This document shows, piece by piece, positions 53,472 to 62,727 of a DNA stretch of 64,000 bases; within the stretch, counting starts at the first letter, position 1, and every line of letters begins with the position of its first letter. The notes below the pieces were generated by a model. That model did no database searches, was not told the origin of the DNA, and saw nothing but the letters and a program-made list of their open reading frames with translations. Position numbers and translations under genes: made by a program. This stretch comes from Hyphomonas sp. Mor2 (GTDB taxonomy: Bacteria; Pseudomonadota; Alphaproteobacteria; Caulobacterales; Hyphomonadaceae), in NCBI RefSeq assembly GCF_001854405.1, contig NZ_CP017718.1, positions 682,001-746,000 on the forward strand, given 5' to 3'.

Positions 53472-54251
53472 ATGGTTGCAGCGACGATGGCGAGACCGCC
53501 ACACCCATTCTGGACTCTTACAGAAGGGCGGGCGATTTTCGAATTTGGCGCTTTCAGTCTGTTCCGAAAAAGCATGCGCAATCTACCCAAGGGCGACGGG
53601 CATCCGGTGCTCGTCCTACCGGGGTTCATGGCCAGCGACCGATCGACCCGTCCGATGCGGCGTTTGTTCGATGACCTCGGCTACAAATCCTATGGCTGGG
53701 GCCTCGGCCGAAACGTCAAGTTCAACGAGTATCGCGAACGCGAAATGTCGGACCTGGTGGAGCGAATCTATCACGAGAATGGCGAGAAACTGTCTATCGT
53801 GGGGTGGAGCCTCGGCGGTGTTTTCGCGCGAGAACTCGCCAAAATGCACCCGGATATCGTTCGGATCGTGGTGTCGCTCGGCAGTCCGATTTCAAATGAT
53901 CGCCGTCATGCAGCGCCAAGTCGGTTGTTTGAAGCGATCAATGGCAGGGAAACGGCGCCAGAACAGGAAGGTCGTTATCGCAATCTTGCCGAAGCCCCGC
54001 CGGTGCCGACCACGTCGATTCTCACCCGCACGGATGGCGTCGTCTCATGGCGTGGCTCGGTGCAGTGTCCTACGCAGGGCGAGCAGACCGAGAATATTGT
54101 GGTTCCAGCCAGTCATGTCGGCCTTGGCGTGAACCCATTGGTCATGGTCGCTGTCGCTGATCGATTGGCTCAACCCGAGGGGCGCTGGCGCCCATTTGAT
54201 CGTTCCGGTTGGCGGGGTACGGTCTTCAAAACTGCGGCCGATCTCGCGTAA
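53472..54251 (+). CDS. Alpha/beta hydrolase next to WS/DGAT
   Basis: 259 residues. Nucleophile Ser113 is in GWSLGGVFARELAK, the acid in TRTDGVVSWRG, and the base in ASHVGLGVNP. It shares its layout with the hydrolase at 37662. The position after WS/DGAT suggests it acts on esters or acyl chains related to storage lipids. Lipase activity is plausible but unproven. Confidence 0.86.
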   Translation: MVAATMARPPHPFWTLTEGRAIFEFGAFSLFRKSMRNLPKGDGHPVLVLPGFMASDRSTRPMRRLFDDLGYKSYGWGLGRNVKFNEYREREMSDLVERIYHENGEKLSIVGWSLGGVFARELAKMHPDIVRIVVSLGSPISNDRRHAAPSRLFEAINGRETAPEQEGRYRNLAEAPPVPTTSILTRTDGVVSWRGSVQCPTQGEQTENIVVPASHVGLGVNPLVMVAVADRLAQPEGRWRPFDRSGWRGTVFKTAADLA

Positions 54252-54365
54252 AATTCGATAAAATTCAAACGATCAGCTGAACCATAACCTCATCTCTATG
54301 TGCCATAACGGGGCGTAGCGTAATGAACCACGCGCCGTTCCGCGTTGTGGAGTTGAGGGATAAAA

Positions 54366-55817
54366 ATGGCAAAGACCGTTCTGGTAATCGATGATGATCC
54401 GACCCAGCGTCGCCTATTGACGGCGGCTGTTGAGAAAGCGGGCTTTGCTTGCCGCACCGCGCCAGACGGTGAAACTGGTGTCGCCATTGCGACCGATGCG
54501 AATGCTGGCGCCGATGTCGTTCTGCTCGATCTGACCATGCCAGGCCTGTCCGGAATGGAAACGCTGGAGATGCTGGTCGAGCGTCGTCCGGACCTGCCCG
54601 TGATCATGCTGACTGCGACCAGCGGCATCGACACCATTGTCGCGGCCATGCGCGCCGGAGCGGTCGATTTTGTGGTTAAGCCTGCCAGCCCTGAGCGCGT
54701 AGTCGTCTCAATCCGGAACGCTTTGAAACTGTCGTCGTTGACGGGAGAAGTGAAGCGTCTGACGCGCAAGGCCGATGGAGGTATGGGCTTTGACGACATG
54801 ATTGCCAGCGCACCCGTGATGCGCCAGGTGATCCGCCTGGGGCAGCGCGCCGCCGCCTCAGACATTCCGGTTCTGATCCTCGGCGAAAGCGGCGTCGGTA
54901 AAGAAGTCATCGCCCGTTGCATCCAGGGCGCATCAGACCGCGCCGGAAAGCCATTCATTTCCGTCAATTGCGGGGCAATCCCGGAAAATCTGGTTGAGAG
55001 CATCCTGTTCGGTCACGAGAAGGGCGCGTTTACCGGTGCGGTCTCGCGCTCGCCTGGTAAGTTTGTTGAAGCCGATGGCGGCACACTGTTCCTCGATGAG
55101 GTTGGTGAGCTACCGCTCGATATGCAGGTTAAACTGCTGCGCGCGCTTCAGGAAGGTGAAGTCGATCCAGTCGGTGCACGCCGCCCGGTCAAGGTCGATG
55201 TCCGCATCATTTCAGCGACCAACCGTGACCTGGCCCAACGGGTCAAGGAAGGCGCGTTCCGCGAAGACCTGTTCTATCGCCTGAACGTCTATCCGGTCGA
55301 AATGCCAAGCCTGCGGGAGCGCGTGGAAGACATTCCGGCTCTGGTCGATCACTTCATCGGTCGCTTCAACGCCTCGGAAGGGACGCGCATTGTCGGCGCC
55401 GCTGAGGACACGTTGAAAATGCTCACGGCCTTTGACTGGCCGGGCAATGTCCGACAGCTGGAAAATGCGGTCTTCCGTGCAGTTATCCTGTGCGAAGGCG
55501 ATCATTTGCAGCCGCACGACTTCCCGCAGATCAGTGGCGTCATGCCTGAAATCGCATCTTTGCCTGAAGTTCCTTCGCAGCCCAAGGTTGCGAACGACGT
55601 GGCACCGGCCGTGGGGGGCGCGCCGGTGGCCTTCGTCGAAGAGGGTGAAGTTCGCAGCCTGTCAGACGTCGAACGCGATCTCATTGCCTATGCCATCGAG
55701 CATTATGCCGGGCATATGAGCGAAGTCTCGCGTCGTCTCGGCATTGGCCGCTCGACGCTGTATCGCAAGGTTCGCGAATATGGCCTGGAGAGTGAGGCGA
55801 AGAAAGAAGCGAGCTAG
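54366..55817 (+). CDS. Sigma-54-dependent response regulator (NtrC family)
   Basis: 483 residues. Receiver domain residues 1-120 has Asp8-Asp10 acidic pocket and phospho-acceptor Asp55 ([12 protein letters not shown]). The AAA+ domain has Walker [14 protein letters not shown], the sigma-54 contact loop GAFTGA ([14 protein letters not shown]), Walker [12 protein letters not shown], and an arginine finger region [17 protein letters not shown] Fis-type helix-turn-helix ends the chain ([20 protein letters not shown]). No histidine kinase is adjacent, so it is an orphan regulator here. An intrinsic terminator follows. Confidence 0.95.
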   Translation: MAKTVLVIDDDPTQRRLLTAAVEKAGFACRTAPDGETGVAIATDANAGADVVLLDLTMPGLSGMETLEMLVERRPDLPVIMLTATSGIDTIVAAMRAGAVDFVVKPASPERVVVSIRNALKLSSLTGEVKRLTRKADGGMGFDDMIASAPVMRQVIRLGQRAAASDIPVLILGESGVGKEVIARCIQGASDRAGKPFISVNCGAIPENLVESILFGHEKGAFTGAVSRSPGKFVEADGGTLFLDEVGELPLDMQVKLLRALQEGEVDPVGARRPVKVDVRIISATNRDLAQRVKEGAFREDLFYRLNVYPVEMPSLRERVEDIPALVDHFIGRFNASEGTRIVGAAEDTLKMLTAFDWPGNVRQLENAVFRAVILCEGDHLQPHDFPQISGVMPEIASLPEVPSQPKVANDVAPAVGGAPVAFVEEGEVRSLSDVERDLIAYAIEHYAGHMSEVSRRLGIGRSTLYRKVREYGLESEAKKEAS

Positions 55818-55850
55818 GCCAACTTCTTTCACATCGATTGAACACGAAAG

Positions 55851-55877
55851 CGGCGCCCGAAACGGCGCCGTTTTTTT
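55851..55877 (+). terminator. Intrinsic terminator after the sigma-54 regulator
   Basis: Seven-base arms CGGCGCC / GGCGCCG with a six-base spacer, then seven T residues (55871-55877), 34 bases after the stop. Confidence 0.85.
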
Positions 55878-55883
55878 ACTTGG

Positions 55884-56378
55884 TCAACCTTCGCTGTTTC
55901 GCGTTCTGAAGTGCCGCAGGATTGCAAGACCAATGCTGATCAGAGCCAGGACGGCGGCGAGGGCGAACAATCCGAACTTGGTCGGTGTCAGGACGTCCTT
56001 CAAACCAATCAGCGCCTCATTGCCGGAAAGTGCCAGCGCCTGAGTCGTGTTCTCGGTAAGGTCGACGACGATGACGGCGAAGGCAGGGAAGACAAACCAG
56101 CGGCGAAGCGTGCCCGCGAACCGCCAGATCAGTCCGATCAGCAATCCGCCATAGGCAAATGGGTAGGCGGTGTCATTCAGCACCGTTCCCCAGAAATGCG
56201 CTGTCTTCTGGTCTGCGCTCATTTCGGCGAGGCGGGCCTTCGCCTCCGCGCCGGTTCCCAGCGTGTCCAGCAACGCGCCGCCCGCGGCCTCCTGGACAAA
56301 AGAAAAGGAATATCCGATCGCCAACATGGCGATGAACAATCCGACCAGTACCCACGTTCGCGTTAGTATGTTCAGCAT
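55884..56378 (-). CDS. Membrane protein of unknown function
   Basis: 164 residues with about four membrane segments: TRTWVLVGLFIAMLAIGYSF at the start, AYPFAYGGLLIGLIW, WFVFPAFAVIVVDL and FGLFALAAVLALISIGLAIL. An extramembrane loop after the first (GTGAEAKARLAEMSADQ) is charged. No family recognised. It converges with the sigma-54 regulator across the terminator. Confidence 0.78.
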   Translation of the reverse strand: MLNILTRTWVLVGLFIAMLAIGYSFSFVQEAAGGALLDTLGTGAEAKARLAEMSADQKTAHFWGTVLNDTAYPFAYGGLLIGLIWRFAGTLRRWFVFPAFAVIVVDLTENTTQALALSGNEALIGLKDVLTPTKFGLFALAAVLALISIGLAILRHFRTRNSEG

Positions 56379-56529
56379 TCAGCCCTCCCGAGACCTCACA
56401 TTCTCGTGGCCCCTCAGTCTTCAGGCGCTGCAGAGGTCCACGACGCGTCAAATTGGACGCACCGGGTATCGGTAACGTTTTGAGCAAGGACTGAAAAGGG
56501 TGAGGTGGGTCTTGTGCGCCTGTTCAGGA

Positions 56530-57300
56530 TCAGGCGACTGAAGCTTTTTCCGAAGTCGCGGCCATATCTTCCGGATAGACCGTGATCCGGTTGCGCCCTT
56601 GCGACTTGGCCTGGCGCAGGCACAGGTCGACGCGCTGCATGGCTTGCTCCAGCGTTTCGCGCTTGCGGCAGGCGATGACACCGATACTGGCTTCCAGATG
56701 GATCTGATGGTCGTTGTAATTGACCCGCAGGGTTTCGATCTGGCGGCGCAGGCGCTCAGCGACGCGTACGGCAGACTGGTGTCCGGTATCAGAGAGCAGG
56801 ATCGCAAATTCCTCGCCGCCCCAACGCGCAACATCATCGGTGCCGAATCGGCTGGTCGAGCGCAAATGCTCAGCCAGGATGCGCAGCGACTCATCGCCGC
56901 CAGCATGCCCATATTTGTCATTGATCAGCTTGAAGTAATCGAGATCGATCAGCAGCAGCGAGATCGGGCGATTGGTGCGATCATAGCGTGCGGCCTCACG
57001 TTCGTACCGATGCGCAAAGGCGCGTCGATTGAGCAAGCCAGTCAGTGGATCTGTCGTCGCCAGTTCGTGCAGCTGTTCCTGCACGCTGATCAGTTTGCTG
57101 GAATAGAGGGCCATCAGGATCGAGGCAGGCGGTGCCAGAACGCAGGATGCGATCGCAGAGGTCAGCATCGCCGTATTGGCATTGCGCGCTTCCAGGTACG
57201 GCGCAATCAGGGCAGTGAAGTGCACCGTCGCGCAAATCAGCACCACCGACATCAGCACGGCGTAAACAATCGTATGAAGGCGTGAAGAAGTACTCAGCAT
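56530..57300 (-). CDS. Diguanylate cyclase with N-terminal membrane segments
   Basis: 256 residues. Two membrane segments span about 10-32 and 42-66, followed by a short linker helix and a GGDEF domain (residues 80-245) with active-site RWGGEEFAILLSDT, DPLTGLLNRRAF and IDLDYFKLINDKYGH. The GGEEF variant is catalytically competent. No clear RxxD inhibitory site precedes it. It should make cyclic di-GMP at the inner membrane; the signal is not known. Confidence 0.93.
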   Translation of the reverse strand: MLSTSSRLHTIVYAVLMSVVLICATVHFTALIAPYLEARNANTAMLTSAIASCVLAPPASILMALYSSKLISVQEQLHELATTDPLTGLLNRRAFAHRYEREAARYDRTNRPISLLLIDLDYFKLINDKYGHAGGDESLRILAEHLRSTSRFGTDDVARWGGEEFAILLSDTGHQSAVRVAERLRRQIETLRVNYNDHQIHLEASIGVIACRKRETLEQAMQRVDLCLRQAKSQGRNRITVYPEDMAATSEKASVA

Positions 57301-57381
57301 ATTCCTGTCCCTGCAGTAATAGATACAGGAAAAGTGCGAAGTCAGCGTTCAATCGAAAGATCAAATTTGATCGATCTGGGC

Positions 57382-58563
57382 TTAATTTTCAAAGATGATT
57401 TCAGGCGCTTTCTTGGTCTGAAGCGCGTCCAGCGACAGGGCGACATCGCGGGCAATCTCGGTGAACAGATCGGCGATCGCGCCGTCGCCCGAAGCCGCGG
57501 GTGTTCCACTGTCGCCGCCCTCTCGAATCGCCTGTACCATCGGGATTTGCGCCAGCAGTGGCAGACCGAGCGTTTGCGCCATTTTCTCTCCGCCACCTTC
57601 TCCCATGATGGCGTGACGGTTTCCCGCCGGATCTTCGAACCAACTCATGGTTTCCACAATGCCCAGAACCGGCACGTGGGTCTTGGCAAACATCGCGGCG
57701 CCGCGGCGGACATCGGCGAGCGCGACCTCCTGCGGTGTCGTGACGATCAGGGCGGCGTTGACGGGGACCCGCTGGGCCAGCGTCAACTGCGCTTCACCGG
57801 TTCCGGGAGGCGTGTCGATGATCAACAGATCCAGCGGATCCTCTGGCGTGCCCCAGGCGGCATCATTCAGCATCTGAGTGATCGCCGACTGAACAATCGG
57901 ACCGCGCCAGATCATCGGCGCGTCAGGATCGGTCAGATAGCCGATCGACAGGGTCTCGATGCCATGCGCGGCGACCGGGACCAGCTTATTCTCCGGCGTC
58001 GTTCCGGGACTGGCATCGGCAACGCCGAGCATGGTCGGGATAGACGGACCGTAAATGTCGGCATCCAGCAGGCCCACGCGCAATCCCTGTTTGGCAAAAC
58101 TGGCGGCCAGATTGACCGAGACCGTCGATTTTCCGACCCCGCCCTTGGCGCTGGCGACCACCAGAATGCGGGAGATTCCGGGTATGGGGGCGATCTGCGC
58201 GCTCTGTTGAGGTTGGCTCTGGTTGAGCGCCTGATCGGACAGGCGAGCGCCTTTACGGACCCGGCGCGGGCTTGCATGCGTCTTGAGCGAGGCGGGTGCG
58301 GGTGATGGTTCTGATTCGCCTGGTGCGCGCTGCGCGGTCAGGACGGCTTGCACGTCTGTCACCCCTGTAACGCTCATCGTTCGGGCTTCGGCTTCCAGTT
58401 TCAGGGTTTCGGCGCGTTCCATATCATTTGGGTCGGCTTCGATGATCAAAGTGACCCGGCCGGATTCGCCCACTTTCACGCCTGACAGCCAGGCCGGAGC
58501 GCCCAGCGCCTCCCGGATCGTGTCTTCTGAGAGTGTTTTCTGGTCTTTCTTGTCCCAAAACAT
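57382..58563 (-). CDS. apbC: Mrp/ApbC family Fe-S carrier ATPase
   Basis: 393 residues. The N-terminal MIP18-like domain (residues 1-95) precedes the P-loop ATPase: deviant Walker A VASAKGGVGKSTVSVNLA, switch motifs LLDADIYGPSIPTMLG and LIIDTPPGTGEAQLTLAQ. The usual CxxC near the end is not obvious in the tail visible here, so a less typical cluster site is possible. It delivers Fe-S clusters to apoproteins. It is divergent from hflK with a 94-base gap. Confidence 0.92.
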   Translation of the reverse strand: MFWDKKDQKTLSEDTIREALGAPAWLSGVKVGESGRVTLIIEADPNDMERAETLKLEAEARTMSVTGVTDVQAVLTAQRAPGESEPSPAPASLKTHASPRRVRKGARLSDQALNQSQPQQSAQIAPIPGISRILVVASAKGGVGKSTVSVNLAASFAKQGLRVGLLDADIYGPSIPTMLGVADASPGTTPENKLVPVAAHGIETLSIGYLTDPDAPMIWRGPIVQSAITQMLNDAAWGTPEDPLDLLIIDTPPGTGEAQLTLAQRVPVNAALIVTTPQEVALADVRRGAAMFAKTHVPVLGIVETMSWFEDPAGNRHAIMGEGGGEKMAQTLGLPLLAQIPMVQAIREGGDSGTPAASGDGAIADLFTEIARDVALSLDALQTKKAPEIIFEN

Positions 58564-58657
58564 GGGCTATGTCCTTGATGAAGAGGCCTTTCGAACGCAA
58601 ATAGGCACCATGCAGACAAAAAGCCAGTGACCTGGTGTGACTCATAAAGGAGGGGCA

Positions 58658-59797
58658 ATGCCCTGGAACGATAATAATGGAAATGGCGACGAGCCGCCCA
58701 AGGCCAATGGCGGCCCCTGGGGCAGCGGCGGCTCGGGCGGCAATGGCAATGGAGGATCGCCATGGGGACGCCCAGGCGGCGGCCAGGGTGGCGGCGGTGG
58801 CGGTGGATCCGACATCGAAGAACAAATGCGCAAGATGCAGGAACGCTTTTCGCGCCGTGGACGCGGTGGCGGCGGCGGCGGCGGGCGACGCGGGCCGAGT
58901 TTCGGACCTGGCGGCTTCCTCGTTCTGGGTGTGGTCGCACTTGTCGCATGGTTGGCGACCGGCGTGGTTGTCGTAGACGAAGGGGAGCGCGCGGCGGTCT
59001 TCCGCTTCGGCCAGTACCAGAAGAATTTCACCCCGGGTTTCCACGTGCACCTGCCGGCACCGATCGAAACGCATGAGATCCTGCCATCCGAGCGCCAACA
59101 GGAAACCCAGGTCGGGATCAATCAGGGCGAAAGTCTGATGCTGACCGGCGACGAGAACATCGTTGACGTTCAGTTCCGTGTGTTCTGGTTCTATGACAGC
59201 GAGAACCCGGAAAACTTCATTCTCAATATCGACAATGGAACGCCTCTGGTGAAGGCCGCGGCGGAAAGCGTGATGCGCGAAGTCGTCGGCAAGTCCGAGT
59301 TGGACGATGTTCTGACGACCGGACGTGCCGAGATCCAGAACAATGTGCGAGCCGCCTTGCAGGAACTCCTGTCTGACTATGGCGCTGGCGTCACGATCGA
59401 GAACGTCGAGATCCAGGAAGCTCAGGCTCCGGCGCCGGTGCGTGGAGACTTTATCGACGTGATCAACGCTGGTCAGGATGCAGAGCGAGTGGTCCAGGAA
59501 GCCGAACGCTACGCCAACGACATTGTCCCGCGCGCGCGCGGTGAGGTGCAGCAGATCCTGCAGCAGGCCGAAGGGTACAAGGAACGTGTGATCGCCGACG
59601 CGACCGGTGAAGCGCGCCGTTTCGAACAGATCCTCGTGGAGTATCTTGAAGCCCCGGGTGTGACCCGCGAACGGATGTATCTGGAGACCATGGAGCGGGT
59701 CTTGAACCGCACCGATAAGCTTATCCTCGATGGCGATTCAGGCGCGGTCCCGTATCTGCCGCTTGATCGCGTAAACCGCAGAGATGGAGACAATTAG
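58658..59797 (+). CDS. hflK: FtsH protease modulator HflK
   Basis: 379 residues from the ATG at 58658, where AGGAGG is six bases upstream. A Gly/Asn/Pro-rich cytoplasmic N-terminus (GGGGGGGSDIEEQMRK) is followed by one membrane segment (FLVLGVVALVAWLATGVVVV, residues 88-107) and a band-7/SPFH domain. Typical motifs GERAAVFRFGQYQ, LPAPIETHEI and the VENVEIQEAQAPAPV stretch are present. It works with HflC as a membrane complex that controls FtsH. hflC starts two bases after its stop. Confidence 0.94.
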   Translation: MPWNDNNGNGDEPPKANGGPWGSGGSGGNGNGGSPWGRPGGGQGGGGGGGSDIEEQMRKMQERFSRRGRGGGGGGGRRGPSFGPGGFLVLGVVALVAWLATGVVVVDEGERAAVFRFGQYQKNFTPGFHVHLPAPIETHEILPSERQQETQVGINQGESLMLTGDENIVDVQFRVFWFYDSENPENFILNIDNGTPLVKAAAESVMREVVGKSELDDVLTTGRAEIQNNVRAALQELLSDYGAGVTIENVEIQEAQAPAPVRGDFIDVINAGQDAERVVQEAERYANDIVPRARGEVQQILQQAEGYKERVIADATGEARRFEQILVEYLEAPGVTRERMYLETMERVLNRTDKLILDGDSGAVPYLPLDRVNRRDGDN

Positions 59798-59799
59798 AC

Positions 59800-60948
59800 A
59801 TGAGACCGTTTGGAATTCTCGGAATTGTCGTTGTGTTCGTGGCGATCATTTCGCTGTTGAACTCATTCTTCATCGTTGACCAGCGTCAGCAATCTCTGGT
59901 GCTTCAGGTTGGCCGCGCGGTTCAGGCCTATAATGAGCCTGGCGCGGATGAAGCGGGCCTGAAATTCAAGGTGCCGTTCATTCAGTCTGTCGTGACCTAT
60001 GACAAGCGAAACCTGGGCCTCGACGTGCCGGACATTGAAGTCTTCGCATCGAACCAGGAACAGCTGATCGTGGACGCCTTTGTGCGTTGGAAGATCGATG
60101 AGCCCTTGGCCTTCTATCAGCGACTGGGCACGCAACGGGAAGCACAGAACCAGTTATTGCGCTTCACCGATACCGCGATCCGTAACGCCCTTGGTAGCCA
60201 GCTCCCGGAAGAGATCATTTCTGGTCAGCGTTCTCAGCTGATGGATGAAATCAGGGAAAGCCTCAGCAACGCGATTGCCGGACGTGGCATCGAGATTATC
60301 GATGTGCGGATCAAGCGCGTGGACCTGCCTCAAGACGTGTCGCAACGTGTCTATGACCGGATGGCCGCGACCCGGAATCAGGAAGCCGAGGAAATTCGCG
60401 CCCAGGGCGACGAGCGGGCGCGTCTGCGCCGCGCCGAAGCGGAACGCCGCCGCGAGGTTCTGCTCGCGGAAGCGCGCTGCCTTTCGGAAGAAGTGCGTGG
60501 TTTTGGTGACGCTGAGCGGAACCGGATCTATGCCGAGGCCTACGAGGTCAATGAAGAGTTCTTCCGCTTCCAGCGGGCGTTGATCGCGTGCGAGCAGGCC
60601 TTTACGGATGGTACGCAGTTCGTGGTCGGGCCTGACAATCTGGGGCTCTGCGATGAGTTCATTGAACAGGCCGCCCAGAATGGCAGCTTCTCGTCAAATG
60701 AGATCAATGAAAGCCTTGCTGTGATCCGGGCGGCGCAACGCGCGGCAGCTGGCGACGCGGACGGCGACGATCTCGTCTCTCGCTGCCCTCAGAAGGAACT
60801 GATCTGTGAAGGCATCGTTGATGGCGACAAGTCGACGCAAGAATGCGCAGCGGATCAGCTGGAGGACGATGAGACCGAAGCGGAGGAATCCGAAGCGGAG
60901 GAAACGCAGCCGGACCTGGGTGAAGAAACCGACTCCGAATCTGAATAG
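59800..60948 (+). CDS. hflC: FtsH protease modulator HflC with extended acidic tail
   Basis: 382 residues, about 60-90 more than most HflC proteins. It has an N-terminal membrane segment (GILGIVVVFVAIISLLNSFF) and SPFH domain (VDQRQQSLVLQVGRAVQAY, RWKIDEPLAFYQRLG), then helices. The segment after residue 220 carries six cysteines (near EARCLSEE, ALIACEQ, GLCDEF, SRCPQ, LICEGI, QECAAD) and ends with an acidic Glu/Asp-rich tail (DDETEAEESEAEETQPDLG). These additions are not part of the core family. The operon continues with DUF2065 and degP. Confidence 0.93.
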   Translation: MRPFGILGIVVVFVAIISLLNSFFIVDQRQQSLVLQVGRAVQAYNEPGADEAGLKFKVPFIQSVVTYDKRNLGLDVPDIEVFASNQEQLIVDAFVRWKIDEPLAFYQRLGTQREAQNQLLRFTDTAIRNALGSQLPEEIISGQRSQLMDEIRESLSNAIAGRGIEIIDVRIKRVDLPQDVSQRVYDRMAATRNQEAEEIRAQGDERARLRRAEAERRREVLLAEARCLSEEVRGFGDAERNRIYAEAYEVNEEFFRFQRALIACEQAFTDGTQFVVGPDNLGLCDEFIEQAAQNGSFSSNEINESLAVIRAAQRAAAGDADGDDLVSRCPQKELICEGIVDGDKSTQECAADQLEDDETEAEESEAEETQPDLGEETDSESE

Positions 60949-60966
60949 GCTGAAATCAACCTGATC

Positions 60967-60998
60967 AAAGGCCGCTCGGCGTGACCGGGCGGCCTTTT
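60967..60998 (+). terminator. Hairpin between hflC and the DUF2065 gene
   Basis: A 13-base stem AAAGGCCGC-TCGG / CCGG-GCGGCCTTT with a five-base loop, followed by a T (TTTT from 60995). It may attenuate or process the operon mRNA, since the downstream genes are cotranscribed in many relatives. Confidence 0.6.
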
Positions 60999-61017
60999 CA
61001 CATTCTGGAGGGCGGCT

Positions 61018-61215
61018 GTGCTGACCATTATCCTGGCCGGGATCGGCATCTGGTTCCTGATTGAAGGGGCGATTTATGCCGGCGCGCCTGAGGCGATGAA
61101 GCGGTTTGGGGCCTGGTTGTCGGAGATGCCGGAATCGACCATCCGCCAATCCGGTCTGTGGTCCATGGCGATCGGAGCGCTTTTGCTTTACCTTATGGTG
61201 AGATTCGGTGGGTGA
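61018..61215 (+). CDS. DUF2065 family small membrane protein
   Basis: 65 residues, GTG start at 61018 (GGAGGG upstream). It has two membrane helices (LTIILAGIGIWFLIEGAIYA, SGLWSMAIGALLLYLMVRF) and the conserved P-E-A-M-KRFG between them, as in the YjeT/DUF2065 family that sits with hflKC in many bacteria. A role in the HflKC/DegP periplasmic quality-control group is likely but untested. Confidence 0.92.
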   Translation: MLTIILAGIGIWFLIEGAIYAGAPEAMKRFGAWLSEMPESTIRQSGLWSMAIGALLLYLMVRFGG

Positions 61216-61293
61216 GATAGGCTTGCGCCTTGCCTCGATACTGCCCTAGTTAGACATAAGATGCGTGTTACACGTGTAGGAGAGCCTGAATAA

Positions 61294-62727
61294 ATGCGTC
61301 GATCCCTTATTGCCTTGTCTCTGGCGCTCATCGCCTCTGGTCCATCCGTGGGGCAGTCGCTTTCGGATGCCCAGGGACCCGCTGATCAAGGGACGCGCCC
61401 GGACAGTTTCTCCGAGCTGTCAAAACGGCTGATGCCCGCCGTGGTCAACATCACGACCTCGCGCGTTGTCGCCAGCGACCTGCCGCAATTCCAGGAAGGG
61501 CCGCTGCAGGACTTCAACGAATTCTTCGGTCGTGACCCGGAAGGCTTCAGTCAGGAAGGGGCACTGGGCTCAGGCTTCGTGATTTCCGCCGATGGCCTGA
61601 TCGTCACCAATAATCATGTCATCGAGGGCGCTGATGAGATCAACGCCATCTTCTCCGACGGTCGCACCCTGCGTGCGGAACTCATCGGCACGGACGCGGC
61701 GACCGACGTCGCGGTCCTGAAAGTCGAGCAGGAAGATCCGTTCCCGTTTGTGGAATGGGCTGACAGTGAACAAGCGGAAGTCGGCGACTGGGTGATGGCG
61801 ATTGGCAACCCGTTCGGATTTGGCGGCTCGGTCTCGGTCGGAATCGTCTCGGCGCGAAATCGCGATATCCAGTCCGGTAACTATGACAATTACATCCAGA
61901 CGGATGCGGCCATCAATTCCGGCAATTCCGGCGGTCCGCTGTTTAATCTGAACGGCGAAGTGCTCGGTGTGAACACGGCCATCATTACCCCGACCGGCGG
62001 GTCCGTCGGGCTTGGCTTCTCGATCCCGTCCAATCTCGCCAAACAGATCAGTGAGCAGCTGATCGAGTATGGCAAGGCCCGCCGCGGCTGGTTCGGCGTC
62101 AACATTCAGGATGCTGATCTCGGCCTCGCCAAGGCGTATGGTCTGGAAGAGGGGACAGGCGTGATCCTGACCCGTATCACGGACGATGGCCCGGCCTCGA
62201 AGGCTGATTTCGAGATTGGCGATTTGATTATCGAATTTGACGGTCGTCCGGTGAAAGACGAACGCGCGCTGAGCCGGATCGTTGCCGACACGGAGATCGG
62301 CAAAACGGTCGATGTGCTGCTGGTCCGTGATGGCCGCACACGTACGGTGAGCTTTGAACTCGGCGAGCTGGATGCCGGCGACGATGAAGAAGAAAATGAG
62401 ATCCCGGAAACCGACAGCACGCTGACCGATAATCCGCTCGGTGTGGACTTTGTCGAACTGACGGAGGACGATCGTCGCCGCTATCGGATCCCAAGCGATG
62501 TAAACGGCGTACTGGTGCGCGTGGTGTCTCCTCGCGGTCCGAGCTTCGGCAAGCTGCAAAAGGGTGACGTGGTCACCGAAATGGCATTCGCGACGGTTGA
62601 GACGCCCGAAGATGCCTTGTTGGCCATGGATGAAGCGATGGACCGAACAGGGCAGCCGCTCCTGCTGCGGGTCTATCGCCGCGGGCAGACCTTGTTTGAA
62701 GCGATTGACGTGGAAGTGCGCGGCTGA
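61294..62727 (+). CDS. degP: Periplasmic serine protease DegP/HtrA (Do family)
   Basis: 477 residues. A signal peptide (RRSLIALSLALIASGPSVGQ) precedes the trypsin-like domain with His108 (TNNHVIEGAD), Asp138 (TDVAVLK) and Ser212 (NSGNSGGPLFNLNG). Two PDZ domains follow (GWFGVNIQDADLGLAKAYG and GVLVRVVSPRGPSFGKLQ regions). It degrades or holds misfolded envelope proteins. The order hflK-hflC-DUF2065-degP is a known alphaproteobacterial arrangement. It ends abutting serB. Confidence 0.95.
   Translation: MRRSLIALSLALIASGPSVGQSLSDAQGPADQGTRPDSFSELSKRLMPAVVNITTSRVVASDLPQFQEGPLQDFNEFFGRDPEGFSQEGALGSGFVISADGLIVTNNHVIEGADEINAIFSDGRTLRAELIGTDAATDVAVLKVEQEDPFPFVEWADSEQAEVGDWVMAIGNPFGFGGSVSVGIVSARNRDIQSGNYDNYIQTDAAINSGNSGGPLFNLNGEVLGVNTAIITPTGGSVGLGFSIPSNLAKQISEQLIEYGKARRGWFGVNIQDADLGLAKAYGLEEGTGVILTRITDDGPASKADFEIGDLIIEFDGRPVKDERALSRIVADTEIGKTVDVLLVRDGRTRTVSFELGELDAGDDEEENEIPETDSTLTDNPLGVDFVELTEDDRRRYRIPSDVNGVLVRVVSPRGPSFGKLQKGDVVTEMAFATVETPEDALLAMDEAMDRTGQPLLLRVYRRGQTLFEAIDVEVRG

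Noticed and set aside
57334..58305. Open frame of 323 codons on the plus strand
   Set aside because: It lies opposite the Mrp ATPase gene and has no family features.
61570..62559. Open frame of 329 codons on the minus strand
   Set aside because: Entirely opposite degP, with no protein family pattern.
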